DNA of 64,000 nt from Aplectana chamaeleonis (taxonomy: Eukaryota; Nematoda; Chromadorea; Rhabditida; Cosmocercidae). This document shows, piece after piece, positions 44,397 to 56,578 of this stretch. The notes beneath the pieces are model-generated. The model was not told the origin of the DNA. It ran no database searches and saw only the letters and a program-made list of their open reading frames with translations. The stretch lies in assembly GCA_029168955.1 (NCBI GenBank), contig JAPDOI010000038.1:523001-587000 (forward strand). Reading direction: 5' to 3'. Every line of letters begins with the position of its first letter. Within the stretch, counting starts at the first letter, position 1. A program made the position numbers and the translations under genes.

Positions 44397-44631
44397 CTCA
44401 GGCGATTCTCGGCCACGAGCCGCCAGACGATTCGGCGGATCGTGCTCCTAATCTGCGGAGTCGGCTTCTGTTGCTATCCAGGCCACGCTGTTGGTTTTCT
44501 GGCCGCTGCTGTTTGCTGTCCGGGCCGCTCCGGTTTGCCCGAACAGCAACAGCAGTGGCCCGGATTTTGGTAGAAGAAAGCCGAACTGTTAGGCTGCTCC
44601 GATTCTCTGTTCGGTGCGGAAAGTGCCTGAG
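44397..44631. mobile_element. CTCAGGCGATTCT MITE, absent from the other arm
   Basis: CTCAGGCGATTCTCGGCC at one end, GGAAAGTGCCTGAG at the other, with CCGGGCCGCTCCGG and CAACAGCAG motifs inside. The other arm reads straight through (CTACATTCTTGAAAACCG near 63362). It lies in the protease region downstream of the Asp exon. Confidence 0.7.
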
Positions 44632-45439
44632 AATGTAGAAATTATTTCGAACAATTTTTTCTCGGTTTCGTGTGAGATACTTCACCACTTTTCTATATAG
44701 TTCTCCTCTTACTTGTTGGCATGCTCCTTCCTCGTTTAGCGCCGAACTACTTTAACTGGTAGAGACCCTGTTTTTACAGAAAATTAAATCGGACTAACTC
44801 ACATAGCTTAGTGCGTGATATGCTTTAGACACTCCCAGAGGGCGAGTTCCGATATGTACCGTGACATTGTTTCCGGAGGCGAACAGTGCAATATCTTGAT
44901 CGAACTTAGTAGGTCCGCTGGTGAAAAACATGAATAATTGAGTATTAAAGATGAAATGATCAGACTAAGAATATCAGTGCGAATCTTTTTTTCTTGTGAT
45001 CATTCTTTTTAAAAACTCTCGCAATGAGGGGCGAATCACAAAATTGAAAACGTCTTAATGTGCTCTCGAGACCTTCCGTTTTTTTGGTACTGTCGATCCG
45101 CCTTTTTCAGTGAAGTCAAAAAATCACTCACCCATTTTTCTCCACTTTTGCATAGTGCATCGCTCTTTCTCATATCAAACTTCTCCTGCATCACACAGTG
45201 ACGAGCTGTTAAAACGTGCCTCTGTGACATCAGAGCACCAGTACAGGTAATGCCAGATATCTTGCTGAATGCTGCAAGAGTGATAGAAGTAATGAAAATC
45301 CACGTTCGTCCCATCCGATATTTACTCCAACATATCTGAGCAATGGATGTCAAGTGTCTACGGTTTTGAACACTTTTTTCATCTCCCGACACCATAATAA
45401 TCTGTTCGTCTTTCAACAAAATTGCGCTGAGTATTCAAA

Positions 45440-45740
45440 AGAGATGCTCCTTCCGGTACTCCTCACAGGAAATCAACCCAAACGATCAACTGGGGTTTGT
45501 GATAACATCTAATCCACCGACGAGGCCCGCTCCGGTATGGCTTGGCCAGTTGCTTGATTTGTGCAAGAGTACTCGGTCTGCTGCCCAACTCACACGCTCC
45601 TACGTGGGCCTGAGCAAGCAGTCTCATATGATTCGTGTTCAGATCGAGCAGATCCCAGGTGCCCCGCCCCGCCATGGTTTTGCCAAGTTGCGAGCCTCAT
45701 GCGATAATATATCTCACTCAGAAGGTTGAATCAAATCAAT
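45440..45740. repeat. Conserved intron block of the protease, left copy
   Basis: Matches 61830-62110 inverted, including the reading ILAQIKQLAKPY on the protease strand in both arms. It lies in the long intron between propeptide and His exons. I see no reason to call it an exon. Confidence 0.4.
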
Positions 45741-46213
45741 AGTGATTCCTAAAGTCAAAGTAACCTGCGAAAAACATGAGTACGAGCGTTAGCTGGCCGA
45801 TTTTACCGCGATGCGTGCGGTTGACTTTGCTTTGATTTGCTGAATGGTTTTGTTTGTGAAAAAGGACGCGTCTACTCTCTAATGTAACTTTATAAACTTT
45901 TACCGCGAATGTCCAAAAATTATGCTCCAAATGTTTTGAACGATGCAAAAACGCGTCGGCTAACTTTCGGGGCTTAGCGTCTCCCTCAGACCTATAAGGA
46001 AATAGCCTCTCCCGGATCTAAAAAGAAACAATTTCAACATTGCGATGTTCCCTTCGGCTGGCTTGCTTGGCTGTTGGTAAATAATCAGCTTATGTTTGAC
46101 CTTATCCACTCTGGTACAGATTATATTCGTTGGTGGTCAGAATATAGAAGCAGACCAGTAGTTTCTCACAACCTCATTTACTTCTATGCCCACAATCTTG
46201 TTTATATGTTTAT

Positions 46214-47190
46214 ATGGCACGGCAGAACAGTTTCCTGCGGATGTAGTCCTAACACCATCAGGACGCTCCTTGTCGACCTGGAATACGCCGACGACATTGT
46301 GTTATTCGCTGAAATCAACGCAAAACTGCAAAGGATTGTGAACCTCGTTTCGAAGTGTGCCGCAGCCTATGGACTTCGTCTTCGTCCCGACAAATGCAAA
46401 GCAGATGTGGGTCTCTCAGAGGCCTTCAACTGAGTTTGTGTGGACGGACAACGTAATCGAACTGGTGGATGATTTCTGCTATTTGGGCTGTTTGCTGAAT
46501 AACGATGGTAGTTATGCAGCGGATATTCGACAACGATGTGCGAAAGCTACGTCTGCATTCAATTCTCTAACCAAGTGTTTGTGGTCTACCCCCATCGCGA
46601 AGGAAGTCAAACTGCGCGTCTACCTATCCGCTTTTCGCCCTATCATGATGTACGATCGGAAACGTGGGCAGCACCGAAGACGCAGATGGAAAGGTTGGAT
46701 TGCACGGAGAGGAAGCTTTGTAGGCGTTTGCTTGGATATTTCTGGCCGCGTGTATGCCATAACGAAGATCTTTACAAGAAAATCGACGCAGTACATCAAC
46801 GCTTGACACGAGGGATTTACCAGCATCTCCCAGCGCCATCTCAAGCAGCAATGGGAAGCCGACTTCGACTGCTCGGGCATATACTAAGAAGAATGCCGAA
46901 TCGTCTCGTACAACACGCTTTAAGAATGCTCCCAAATCCTGTCTGGAAACGGCCACCTGGGCGTAGGCGAAAGTTCTGATTGGATGTGGTTAAAGAGGAT
47001 TTGAAGTCACTCGGTATCGAAAGACAGTTCAGGCGCGACGTTTCGTTTCGCAGGACATGGAATAGTTAGAGCTGGAAGGAATGTGTTCAAATTCTGGCTA
47101 AAGACCGTGAAAAATGGGCACGGCTGACTACTGGGACGGCACACCTCGGTGAAGATGCGGAATGACCGCGTCAAGCGAAAGCCAACCGAT
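46214..47190 (+). pseudogene. RTE-type LINE reverse transcriptase, 3' part
   Basis: LEYADDIVLFAE, with the catalytic YADD, then YGLRLRPDKCK. In a second frame: VDDFCYLGCLLNNDGSYAAD, then KCLWSTPIAKEVKLRVY. In a third: MERLDCTERKLCRRLLGY, GSRLRLLGHILRR and RPPGRRRKF. This is the palm-to-C-terminus order of RTE-clade non-LTR retrotransposons. Two frame changes and several stops mark a dead, 5'-truncated copy. It interrupts the inverted arm between 46214 and about 47190, where the other arm has different sequence. Confidence 0.85.
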
Positions 47191-48178
47191 TAATTCATGT
47201 AAGTCATGGCACGGCCAAGCAATGCTGTCCGCTGTCGACTGTGGCTTCCACGTTTGCGGACGTCTTGTTGAACACCCATTATCGCTGAGGATTTTTATAC
47301 CATCTAATCAATGCCTCGACATAGCCGGCTACAGATCTCAGTAGCCGCAAAAATTGCGAACTACACTGGCCTTAACATAAAGTCGACGACAGCTTCTGGA
47401 GTGCAGCAGGACATTTCGAGAACCAGTCTCTTGCACATCAAATTTCTATAGTTCCTCGTTTAACCCTAACCTTGGTGTTCGGGACGTGCACGTGCACGTG
47501 CACTTTGCAATAGAGCCTTTCGATTGGTGTGGTCACTGCAGTTGAATGCATGTTCAACTCGGCGATTTTCTGAGTAGCAGCTACACTAGACCTATTCACC
47601 GCAATGCATCAGCCTTCGTAGACGGAGGCTAGCAATGCTTGATTGCGCACTTCCCTATTGGTGAGCCGAACACTTTTTCATACAAAGAAGTTCACTTGCT
47701 GCAACTAAGATTACTGATTGAACCCTCTATGGTAGCAAATTCTTTGAAACAAACGTCTTACCTTCAGTGATTTGCAACAAAACCATCCAAGGTAGTTCGC
47801 CTTGTGCTGTCAACGTTCCTCCCATTGATCTTTTAGAGCGTGGTGCATCAGTCGGTGCTTCGGTTGAGCCTAAGTTACTAGAGAACCATTTTATTGTTTC
47901 TTCTACTGAATCGAAGTTCTCATCAGACAAGGAATGTTGAAAAAATCATTAGTCAGAAGAACCTTGGCAAATCTGCAAGCTTCTTAGTAGGAAAACCTGT
48001 TCGAGAGTTCGGCACTTGAGTGAGCGCGAACTTAATAAGATTTTCTTAGATTCACGAAACAGTTGTACTCACTCAGAAAGCGTCTACCACATTCCTGCTT
48101 TATCGCTCTATTCTCGGCATCTGTCACTTTACGAGCGTGAACAAAGCATGCTAACCCGACCAACAACAAGATGTGCAT

Positions 48179-48188
48179 CTGTAATTGG
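48179..48188 (-). promoter_or_regulatory. Probable trans-splice acceptor at the start codon (copy C)
   Basis: On the - strand CCAATTACAG is followed at once by the ATG of the signal peptide. This is the usual placement of a spliced-leader acceptor in nematode mRNAs. The partner arm has CCATTTGCAG|ATG in the same place. Confidence 0.55.
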
Positions 48189-48712
48189 ATTAGACGTATC
48201 ATTCTCACAAGTTAACAACATTGTTTTCACGACCACGATAAAAATCTTAGTCAACTCTGCTTACTTGGGAGTTGATGCCTTCATGAAGTACTTGGTGCTT
48301 ACGCACACATGAGCATCGAGACTAATTGTTTCCCAGTAAAATTCACTGTATGGGTGGAATTGCTGCCAGAGTACGTGAGAATGGTGTGAAGATGCCGTAA
48401 CATGGTGTAAATGCGACGCGAATCGATGTGAGCTTACAGCGAAATCGGGATTGAATTTTGGTGATCCTACACCGGTCAAGGGTCCTAGCTGGATGGAGCG
48501 GCTATTGCTAACCGCGAGGTGGTCAGCCTCGCTAAGGGAACAAGTTCCCCCCACACCCCTTTTCCACACGGTAGGAAGCCTTCTTTTATTAGCTCTGGAA
48601 GTTGATCGCAATAACAAGCACTCAACTTCATCTTTGCTTGTAGCGGATCCAGCACGGTTTTTCTCAAATTTTTCATCACATGCACTTCTTGGTCGAGATC
48701 GATCTTGAAAGG

Positions 48713-48880
48713 TCACTTATGGTTTCCGTTTTCGATTTAGTCTGACGCATGGACCAGGCGGCTAGCCGTGCGGGGTTGGCGGCCTCTTCGGAGAATGGGG
48801 TTTCGATTCGCGCGGGGTGATCTACCGTCGCAGCCCCGTCCATTTATAAGACTAAAACGATTGCGCAAACTCTACACTCG
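48713..48880 (+). repeat. tRNA-derived SINE, arm-specific insertion
   Basis: GTCTGACGCATGGACCAGGC, an A-box-like TAGCCGTGCGG and a B-box GGTTTCGATTC. A second copy is at 16580-16740. The other arm lacks it (about 57305-57320), so it inserted after the duplication or was lost from one side. Confidence 0.65.
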
Positions 48881-50811
48881 CGGCAAATTCACCTTTTGCG
48901 CTGTGTGATATCCACCGGCTTCACTAATTCACCTTTGCGCAAATGATTCTTGATGTTAGCGCTAAAGATGTATTTGCTGCATGAAGATGGTAGTGCGCGT
49001 AGAAGGCCGCTTCTACTGAACTTTCGTTTCTCGAAGTGGCAGAAAAGAGCATTGAAGTGGCCTTACGCTGATAGCTGCGTAGAGAGACTGGAATGCACAC
49101 CAAAGACATCGCTGGGTTTTGCTGCTGATTCGCACGGAGAAAATGCGCAGAATTGCAATTTCAGAAGGTGTCGCGCTTCCTCAATGAAAAGAGTTCCGGC
49201 GAATAACGCGCGGTATCTGTTGTCTGCTTCCCTCATGAACAAGATTTTCGCAGAGGGACTTTTTTACCTAAACATTCTCTTGAATAGAACACTTTGCCCC
49301 CCCCCCCTCACACATAAGACCCGAGCCATGCAGGGTAAACACTCACACGGATTTCGAGGAAAATTGATGATAAAGTGCACATGTTACAAATCTGTATTTA
49401 TAATCAAATCCGCACCACTGATATGGTCTGTTTTCATTAAGTTCTCATCGTTTTGAGAACGGTTTCCAGAAGATTTTTGGTTCACCTTCTCTGAGCTAGC
49501 GGATAACTTGGAAAACTTCAGAGCAAGAATCGGTGGATTTTTGATCACTCGCTACCAATCACTATATATTTCATCTGTCAGGTCTTTTCTGCTCGGCAAC
49601 CTTCTTATCTGAGAGCTCAAGGGAACGACCTTTTATACTGGGCCAACCGACGGGGAATGGTGAAAACCCATTTTCCGTGTTTATAAATAGCTCCTTTTTC
49701 TTTTGATATGGGAGGAGTTGACCGGCATGGACGTGATCATGTGGTTTATCGCATAGGTTTCCACTTGGGTGCAGTCTTAACGATGATTTTCGTTTGTAAG
49801 TTTCCTACTCTAAACAAAAGCATTGGCTACCAGTGTTACTGAAACCACGAAGGAAGTACGATCTAACGATATGACGTTTGAACGTCTTTGCTGAGAAGGA
49901 TGCTACAACGGTTTTGCTTAGGTTCATGAAGATCGACCCCGGTCAAAGTGTAAATTTTGTAGCTCTGTCTCGTTTTTGGCATGCGGTTGGAAATCCTCAT
50001 CCCTCCTGCTCTGGTCAAAGAGTGTACCAAAGTAGCAATGAAACTCTTTCAAGTGAAATAATTTTCTGGCCTGAACAAGTTGTACAGTAGCATGAGAGAG
50101 CTCTAGGCGGTAGCGATCCGTATATGATGAGGTGAATTAAAGGTCAAAGCAAGCATCGAACAAAAGGGTATTTATCGAAGAAAGAAGTGGATCATCTGAG
50201 TACAGAGAGTTCTGAGCGACAGGTACACAAAGAGTTCCGTCGTTCCAACAAAGAGTTCCACTTAGAGTACGGCGGCGCAGTGAGAGTACAACATTCCAGG
50301 TGTTGTGGTGCATTTTTTTCAATTCTTCGTCACTTCAGTTCTACTCGGAGACCGAGTAATCGATTAAGCGCCTGATAAAATCGTCAAATTGAGCACTGAC
50401 TTCGGCGCCCCTTATAATATCCTGCCTCGTCGACTTGAGTCCTTTGCGGACCCAATGAATGTACTATGATATGAAGATTCCAGAGATGTTCCGGAATTTT
50501 CTCAAGCTTGTCCAGCCTGTTGTTTTCGACAGGCTTCCACATAGAGAACCATGCTTCTAGAGAAGTTGTTTCTGCAGGACTGAGTTTAAGATGAGAGGGG
50601 AGCTCAGTCGGTGGACTAGCGGGCAGAAAGTGTTTCCTTCCGCGCAGTGTCTTTGGAACCGCGAGAAGGGGGAAGTGTAAGATATGGAAAGGAATCCAAT
50701 CAAGGAGGAAATGTGGGTCTTCAGCATAATTTTGCTGAGTTGAGCGACCAGCCACGAAAGGACGATCGTTGGTGAAACTTAGCTGCCGGACGCGTTTATA
50801 TACGAGTCTGA

Positions 50812-51479
50812 CAAGGGAACCACAATAAGTCATAGTGACCATTCCAAATGAAATGTACTTCTCTAGAACCATTTTCTGACGAAAAGTCCTGATTTTGCTA
50901 AAAACATGTATGTAGGGGTAATCTGGGATGCTGAACACGAATCTGGGGTTCGCTTGCCCAAATTTTAAGGTTTACTGTAGGTTACGGTAGGTAGCATGCC
51001 ATTTAGGAGACAAAACCTACCTCAATATTCCGATAATCGACAAATGGACATCAAATTCGTAATCAGCACCCCAAATAACCCCCCAGAGCAAATTTTTAGT
51101 CAAATCTGGAATATTTTTCTAAAACGCTTCGAGAGCCCTCTGATTGGTGTAAATAAACGCCCAACCGAAAATCCGTACAAGTCCAAAACGCTGTTAGTCT
51201 GCGCAAAGTTTGGAAAATGTTCCTTCAAACTAACTTTGCTTAGTGGGGCAGTTTTGGACGCTGAACACGAGTATGAGGTCAGTTTCCGGATTTTCGTAAA
51301 AATAATGCCTTTTTTGGAGGGTACAAAAAGTACGAAAATCGGAGAAAAAATGCCTATAACTTTTTTCAGAGTGGGTCTAGGCAGCTGCGATGGGCATATT
51401 CGGACTTCTCGTCCGAAAATGGTTCTAGAAAAGTACATTTCATTTGGAATGGTCACTATGACTAATTGTGGTTCCCTTG
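50812..51479. mobile_element. CAAGGGAACCACAA MITE, 668 bp, 3-bp TGA target duplication
   Basis: Inverted ends of about 65 bp starting CAAGGGAACCACAATAAGTC. Flanks TGA (50809-50811) and TGA (51480-51482); the other arm has one copy, GAGTCTGAGATGAAG, at about 55713. The inside contains units of the repeat mosaic seen at 28800-30224. No transposase. Confidence 0.85.
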
Positions 51480-51930
51480 TGAGATGAAAATGTCACTCTA
51501 TCAAAGAGAAAGTATTTGTGCAGGCCGTCATGGGAAGGAAGATCCGGAGTCGTTCTTAGTCAACATGTATGAAAAGAAGCACACGATTGCGACGTTTAGT
51601 TTCAGATAATGTAATAATATTATATTATGCTTGACATTTTAGTAGTACTGCTGCAGAGGTGCTTTGTTTGAAAACGAAATAAATTTCAATTTTTACAATC
51701 AGGCTTAATCTTCCTAAAATCTAAAACGGGTTAATTATAAATATAAGTATTAATATATCTGTGTTGTGCAGCCCAAATAGTCCTGCGTATTCGTGAACAA
51801 AAAGAAGCCCGAGCAACTGAATTGACTTGAAAGTTGAGCAAAAAAGTACTTTGTTTGGGGACCGATACCCTTTGTATGCGCAAAGTTAATCCTCACTGAG
51901 TGGTAGGGGAAGTTCATCCAGCGTTTGATT

Positions 51931-52200
51931 TTCGTGTCCGTTGTCATCGCAGAGCTATCCTATAACACTATTGATTTTGCCTTGTCATCCTAAGCATTCG
52001 ATGAAACTCTGCTGTGTGTTAAAAAGCCTCATGAGTGGGCAGAGAAGACTGCCCTACTTACATAGCAGCAGCTCTCGTTTCCGCGATCAAACGAAGCAAA
52101 CGCATTTCAAGCAAAACAAACACCTGTAGAATGCGGAACAAACCCAAGCACCAACCCGGTGAGGAATATGCCTAACAATGTCTTCCAGAAAGCGACACTG
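51931..52200. repeat. Left half of the inverted repeat in the palindrome spacer
   Basis: Inverse of 52494-52775 (shared: GCAGAGCTATCCTATAACAC, CAAGCAAAACAAACACCTGT). The 293-bp centre between them is unique. 51741-51930 holds nothing else recognised. Confidence 0.85.
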
Positions 52201-52493
52201 GGCCGGAGTACTAACGCTATTGTGACGACGTACTACCCCTCGACTGTCTGAGAGACCGAGACGTTTGCAGTGCACATACACGAAGTGATCTCGCTATTGA
52301 TCTCGATCTCGCTAAACCTACTATCGCTATAATTTTGTAGCGAGAATTCACGGGTTTGCTTACCTACAGCCATTGCTGAGCATGAATCTTAACCCGGCTA
52401 CGCTGAACGCAGAGATGCAGTTCGCGCAGGGTTGACCCAGTCATCATTTAGGGGTTAGTCGACACTCAGTGGTTGGTCTAAGGAGAGCGACCC

Positions 52494-52775
52494 CTTGTCG
52501 CTCTCTGGAAGATATTGTTGGAGGTATTCCTCACTGGGTTGGTGCTCGCGTTTGTTCCGCATTGTACAGGTGTTTGTTTTGCTTGAGGTGCGTTGGCTTC
52601 ATTTGAAGGCTGAACCGAGAGCTGCTGCTGTGTACATAAGTAGGACAGTTTTCTGCCCACACAGGAGGTTTTTTCAACACACAGCAGAAGTCCATCGGAT
52701 GCCTAGATCATGAGGATGACAAGGCAAAATCAATGGTGTTATAGGATAGCTCTGCAATGACAACGAACACGGCCA
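52494..52775. repeat. Right half of the inverted repeat in the palindrome spacer
   Basis: Inverse of 51931-52200 with scattered differences. Neither half has ends like the MITEs in this window, so it may be a segmental inverted duplication. Confidence 0.85.
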
Positions 52776-52999
52776 TTGTTCAGTACCCTATGTGGAACAA
52801 AATCACGATGAGGAATGTAGATTTAGTTCGTCAAGAAAAACGGGCTGAATATTTCCAACTGAAGCCTGATTTCCTGAGTGTTCCATGACAACAGTTTCAG
52901 CCTCATCTCAATCAAAGCTATGCCGAACATGCCTCAGATGTAGACTAAGGTAACCAACCGTAATTTTCCGCAAGGAACAGCCAGTCGTCTCAACTGTGT

Positions 53000-54117
53000 T
53001 TATCGTCCCTATAGTTTCCCAAAGTTTAAACTGAAAAACATCTGCGGCCTGAGGAGTTCTATAGGGTGGAGTTCATTTAGTTTACTGAAAGTTTGTAGGT
53101 CGAACGAAATTTCAGCGGTTGGGTCCCATGTGGCATCCGAATTTATGATTAAAGTTTCTGTGGATACCATTTTACACAGATGTGCAGTTTGAGTCACTTA
53201 CCCCAGAACGAATCTCGTCAACATTTGCTGGATTGCAATACTTCGGGGCTAGTTGAATTCCACAGAGCACGAGAGTCACACGCCTGCTTCGCGTTTGAGT
53301 ATGACGGGCTTGAAGCCAAGTCCTCGCGTCACATTCGCAGAGTTTCTTGGTGGCGACTCCCGTACCGACTTTCTCATCATGTTCCTTATCATTCGATAAA
53401 CGGCACAGTCAAAGCCAACTTTGATCCGCTCCGGTATGGCGTCAGAGCAAGGGTTTTCACAGTCTTCGCGGACGCGTCACACACGTCATATGCTCAGAGA
53501 GGGTTCATGCATGGAACGCACGCCAGCGCGTCGTTCGCGTATTAGACTCGCCCTTGGAAGTATGAATATTCCCGTATCACAGACCGCGTTGAGTCGGGGA
53601 ATCGTGCACCATCCCGCTGTCCGATCCAAAAAAAATTCAGAAGGACCATCAGGAGTTTACATAGATTTTGATAATTATCCATCCAGGGAGTGACTCTTAG
53701 TGGCCTAACAGATCTAGCCTTGGTATGCCAAGTGTTATATGTACGTACTAGTTGATACTCTTTATATACCTGTTGAGCAGGTGACTGAGACGGATTTGTT
53801 CGGAGATTTCACTTCTCGTGATGGGCACAGTGGATGCCCCAAGAGCGACCGAATGGGAGCCTTGGCTATACTAGAACGAACCCAGTGCTCAAGGTTATAT
53901 TTCGGCCCTTGTTTGCTGCTGTCAGTGAGGTCAGAAAAAGCAAAAGGGCTGACTTAGTTCTGGACGCTGGTTTGTGTGAGTAGTAGATTATGTTGACCGA
54001 TCTCAACTGCTCTACTGGTGTGAAAAATCTCTCCCAAGGTGAGACTTCAGAGCTGAAGGTAAATGAACGAGCGATTCCGCGCAGAAGCAGCACAACAGAA
54101 AATAAGCGCAGTGCCAT
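53000..54117 (-). pseudogene. Unidentified exon-like block, possibly a secreted protein gene
   Basis: On the - strand, 54117 begins a signal-peptide-like frame (MALRLFSVVLLLRGIARS). 53865-53770 is open (ASTVPITRSEISEQIRL) and ends at a good donor, CAG|GTATAT. 53494-53202 is open with one frame change, includes TGVATKKLCECDARTWLQ and VLCGIQLAPKYCNP, and ends GGG|GTAAGT. 53158-53009 is open (DPTAEISFDLQTF), after a CAG. The pieces resemble exons in order, but I could not make their phases join, and the + strand over 53180-53545 is open for 121 codons as well. No family is recognised. It lies in the unduplicated centre of the palindrome. Confidence 0.3.
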
Positions 54118-55479
54118 GACGACTGTTCTGAATATTCACGAGGTTTTGTCATGGTTTTCTTTGAGTTTTCTAGTTTTTTCGAGGAATCTCAAATCGGATT
54201 TCTTAAAACGGCAGTGTGCTGAGTATGGTTTCCTGTTGTTTTCTAGCTAGGGCTTGATCCATGTCTTATGCGATGTTCTGCGATATTCTTTTCTTTCCTG
54301 CCGTATGTGTTAGAAAGATCATAGATAACCTGCGCTCAAAACCTCCAAGGTGTCTTCGGAAATTCAGAAAAAAAGGTTTTCATAGCCCCATATTGAGAAA
54401 AGGGGTACATGAGAGACAATTTCTAGGTTGTTCAGCAAATACATCATGGTCATTTCTCAAAACTGTCTTCTGGGAATATATTAGGAGCCTGTTTTTTGCA
54501 TTTGTTGATCGTTGAGAAGTTTCGCCTCTTCCGTTCTAAAGCCTTGCATGGGAAGAAGGATTTTGTGATTGAACTCGTTTCCGAAAGGCGACCATGATCT
54601 CTCCATAGAATTCCCGTCTGGAGGTATCTGGAGCTCTTTATACGAAACTCCAGTTGGTGTATCGATTTCCAATAGACTTGGTTACAATTGTATAAGTGCT
54701 GCAAATTGTTCAGTGCCTTAGGTTTGGGCAAAACTTGGAGCGTTACCTGAATTGGAAAACACGAATTGGGCTACCTTTTTTCCAATTTTTAAATAACTAA
54801 GGTGGGTTACCTCAGCTCAACGGCGTTTTGCCTACCATAGCCTTCAGCTAAACTAGAAAGATCGACAAATAAACCACAGGTTCGGGTTCAGCATCCCAAA
54901 CCACTCCGTTAACAGGTTTGTGTCAATTCTGGAAGTGTTTAGAAAAACCCCAACCCCAATCCCCCGTTATACCTCTACCCCCTTTTTCTGTTCGCTAGGC
55001 TATGAAAAGATTTTTTCGTGATCCCCTTAGGAACTTAGGGTCTTTTGAGCACGAGTTATTTGTGTTCTGTCGCACATCTACAAATACCAAAACACGACAT
55101 TGTGAAACTTTGCGGTAAGGCAAAATCATTTCACACTCGGAGTCTTGTAGGTTGCAGAACACTGGATAAACTTTCCCTACCACTCAATGAGAATTCACTA
55201 TGCGCACAAAAAGGGTACCGTCCCCCCACAAAGTTCAAAGTCACTTTCTCCAAATTTAGGACCCGAACTTTCTCCACATGGTGGTGAATTCCTTCTGACA
55301 CCCTATGTCGGGTATGATCGACAGGAAAGGTAACCCCAATATTCAGTCCAAGCAAGCAATACCCACTACTGGACTTTCAAGTCATTGCAGCCGCTTGCGA
55401 TTCTTCTTGTTCATGGATACGGACCCAGAAGGGCTATTTGGGCTGCTTAATGTATAACCCATTTTAGTCTTGTGGAATA
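54118..55479. other. Right side of the spacer: repeat-mosaic units, no firm gene
   Basis: About 54700-55450 contains units like those at 28800-30224 and inside 50812-51479 (for example GGAACTTTGCGG-type and CACAAAAAGGGTACCGTCCC). A 63-codon - strand frame at 54672-54481 (IDTPTGVSYKELQIPPDG) looks protein-like but is isolated. Confidence 0.35.
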
Positions 55480-56329
55480 TTACGCTTGATTTCAAAAATT
55501 AAATTTTAATACGTTTTCAAACAAAACACTTCTGTAGCAGAACTACTAAAATGCCAAGCACAGTATATTATTTCAACATTAATTGAAACTATAATAAATG
55601 TCGCAATCGTGTGCTTCTTTTCATACATGTTGACTGAAAACGACTCCGAATCTTCCATTCCATGACGGCCTGCACAAATACATTCTCTTTGATAGAGTGG
55701 CATCTTCATCTCAGACTCGTATATAAACGCTTTCGGCCACTGAATTTCACCAACGATCGCCCTTTTGTGGGTAGTCGCTCAACTCAGCAAACTTTTGCTG
55801 AAGATCACATTTCCTCCTTCATTGCATTCCTTTCCTTCTCATAATTTTCCCCTTTTTTGCCGTTCCGAAGACACTTCTCGAAGAAAAACACTTTCTGCCT
55901 TCTCGTCCACCGATTCAGCTCCCCCTCTTGTCTTCAATTCAGTTTAGAAGAAACAACTTTTGCGTAAGCATCATACTCTATGTGGAAACCTGTCGGCTCG
56001 TCTGTAGAAATTTACAAGCTGAACCGCAAAAGAGAAAAGCTCGATAAAATTTCGGAACATCTCTGGAACTCTCATATCATAGTATTTTCTTCGGGACCGC
56101 AAAGGACTCAAGTCGACGAAGCAGGAGAATATAAGGGGCGTCGAAGTCAGTGCCCAATTTTAAGATCACGAGCCTAATCGATTGCTCGGTCTCCGAGTAG
56201 AACTGAAGTGACAGAGAATTTGAAAAAACACCACAATCACCTGGATTGTCGTAATCTCGCTGCGCCTCCGTGCTCTGAGTGGCACTCTTCGTTGGAACGA
56301 GGAATCTTTTGTAAAGCTGTCTCTCAGAA

Positions 56330-56578
56330 TTCTTCTTCTTCTTCTTCTTCTTCAGCGTTTGTCCCGCATTGTAGCAGGGTCCGCTTTTCTCGAACGTTGC
56401 CGCCATTTGACCTTGTCACTCGCGTTGTCAGGATGGAGGCCTGCAATTTTCATATCGTTGTGCAAGTCATCCAGCCATCTCTGCTTAGGTCGTCCTCTTA
56501 GTCCCTGGCCCGTCACTTGGAGCTGCATAGCCGCTTTCGCTATCGAGTGTTCTCCAGCTCGCAGAACGCGAATTATCA
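56330..56578 (-). pseudogene. RTE LINE 3' end with (GAA)n tail, arm-specific
   Basis: The - strand reads HSIAKAAMQLQVTGQGLRGR, then KQRWLDDLHNDMKIAGLHPD and RKADPATMRDKR before the stop. This is the C-terminal tail shared by RTE-clade LINEs in nematodes. It ends in (GAA)n (TTC run 56330-56353 on the + strand), the kind of simple tail RTE copies carry. The other arm lacks it at about 49555. A strongly 5'-truncated insertion. Confidence 0.85.

Larger units (their letters stand above)
44767..48178 (-). pseudogene. Trypsin-like serine protease, 5' half (copy C)
   Basis: Secreted trypsin-like zymogen. Exon 1, 48178-48056 (41 codons): signal peptide MHILLLVGLACFVHA. Exon 2, 47918-47762: propeptide ending APRSKR, then SMGGTLTAQGELPWMV, the mature N-terminus (SMGG where trypsins have IVGG). 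Exon 3, 45271-45132: ITCTGALMSQRHVLTARHC with the catalytic His. Exon 4, 44917-44803: FDQDIALFASGNN with the catalytic Asp. A possible exon 5 starts at 44767 (LPVKVVRR, then a stop). Phases agree for exons 1 to 3, but exon 3 is two bases shorter than in copy D (two A runs), so a direct join to exon 4 hits a stop. An extra exon near 45110-45000 is possible. The serine exon is not found. Confidence 0.78.
43920..51740. repeat. Left arm of inverted duplication 2
   Basis: Reverse complement of about 55480-63810, with arm-specific insertions (44397-44631, 46214-47190, 48713-48880, 50812-51479, and extra sequence at about 49560-50215). The first exon of the protease differs by about 8 of 123 bases between the arms. 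Even a C run at 49297-49307 is mirrored by a G run near 56820. Confidence 0.9.
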
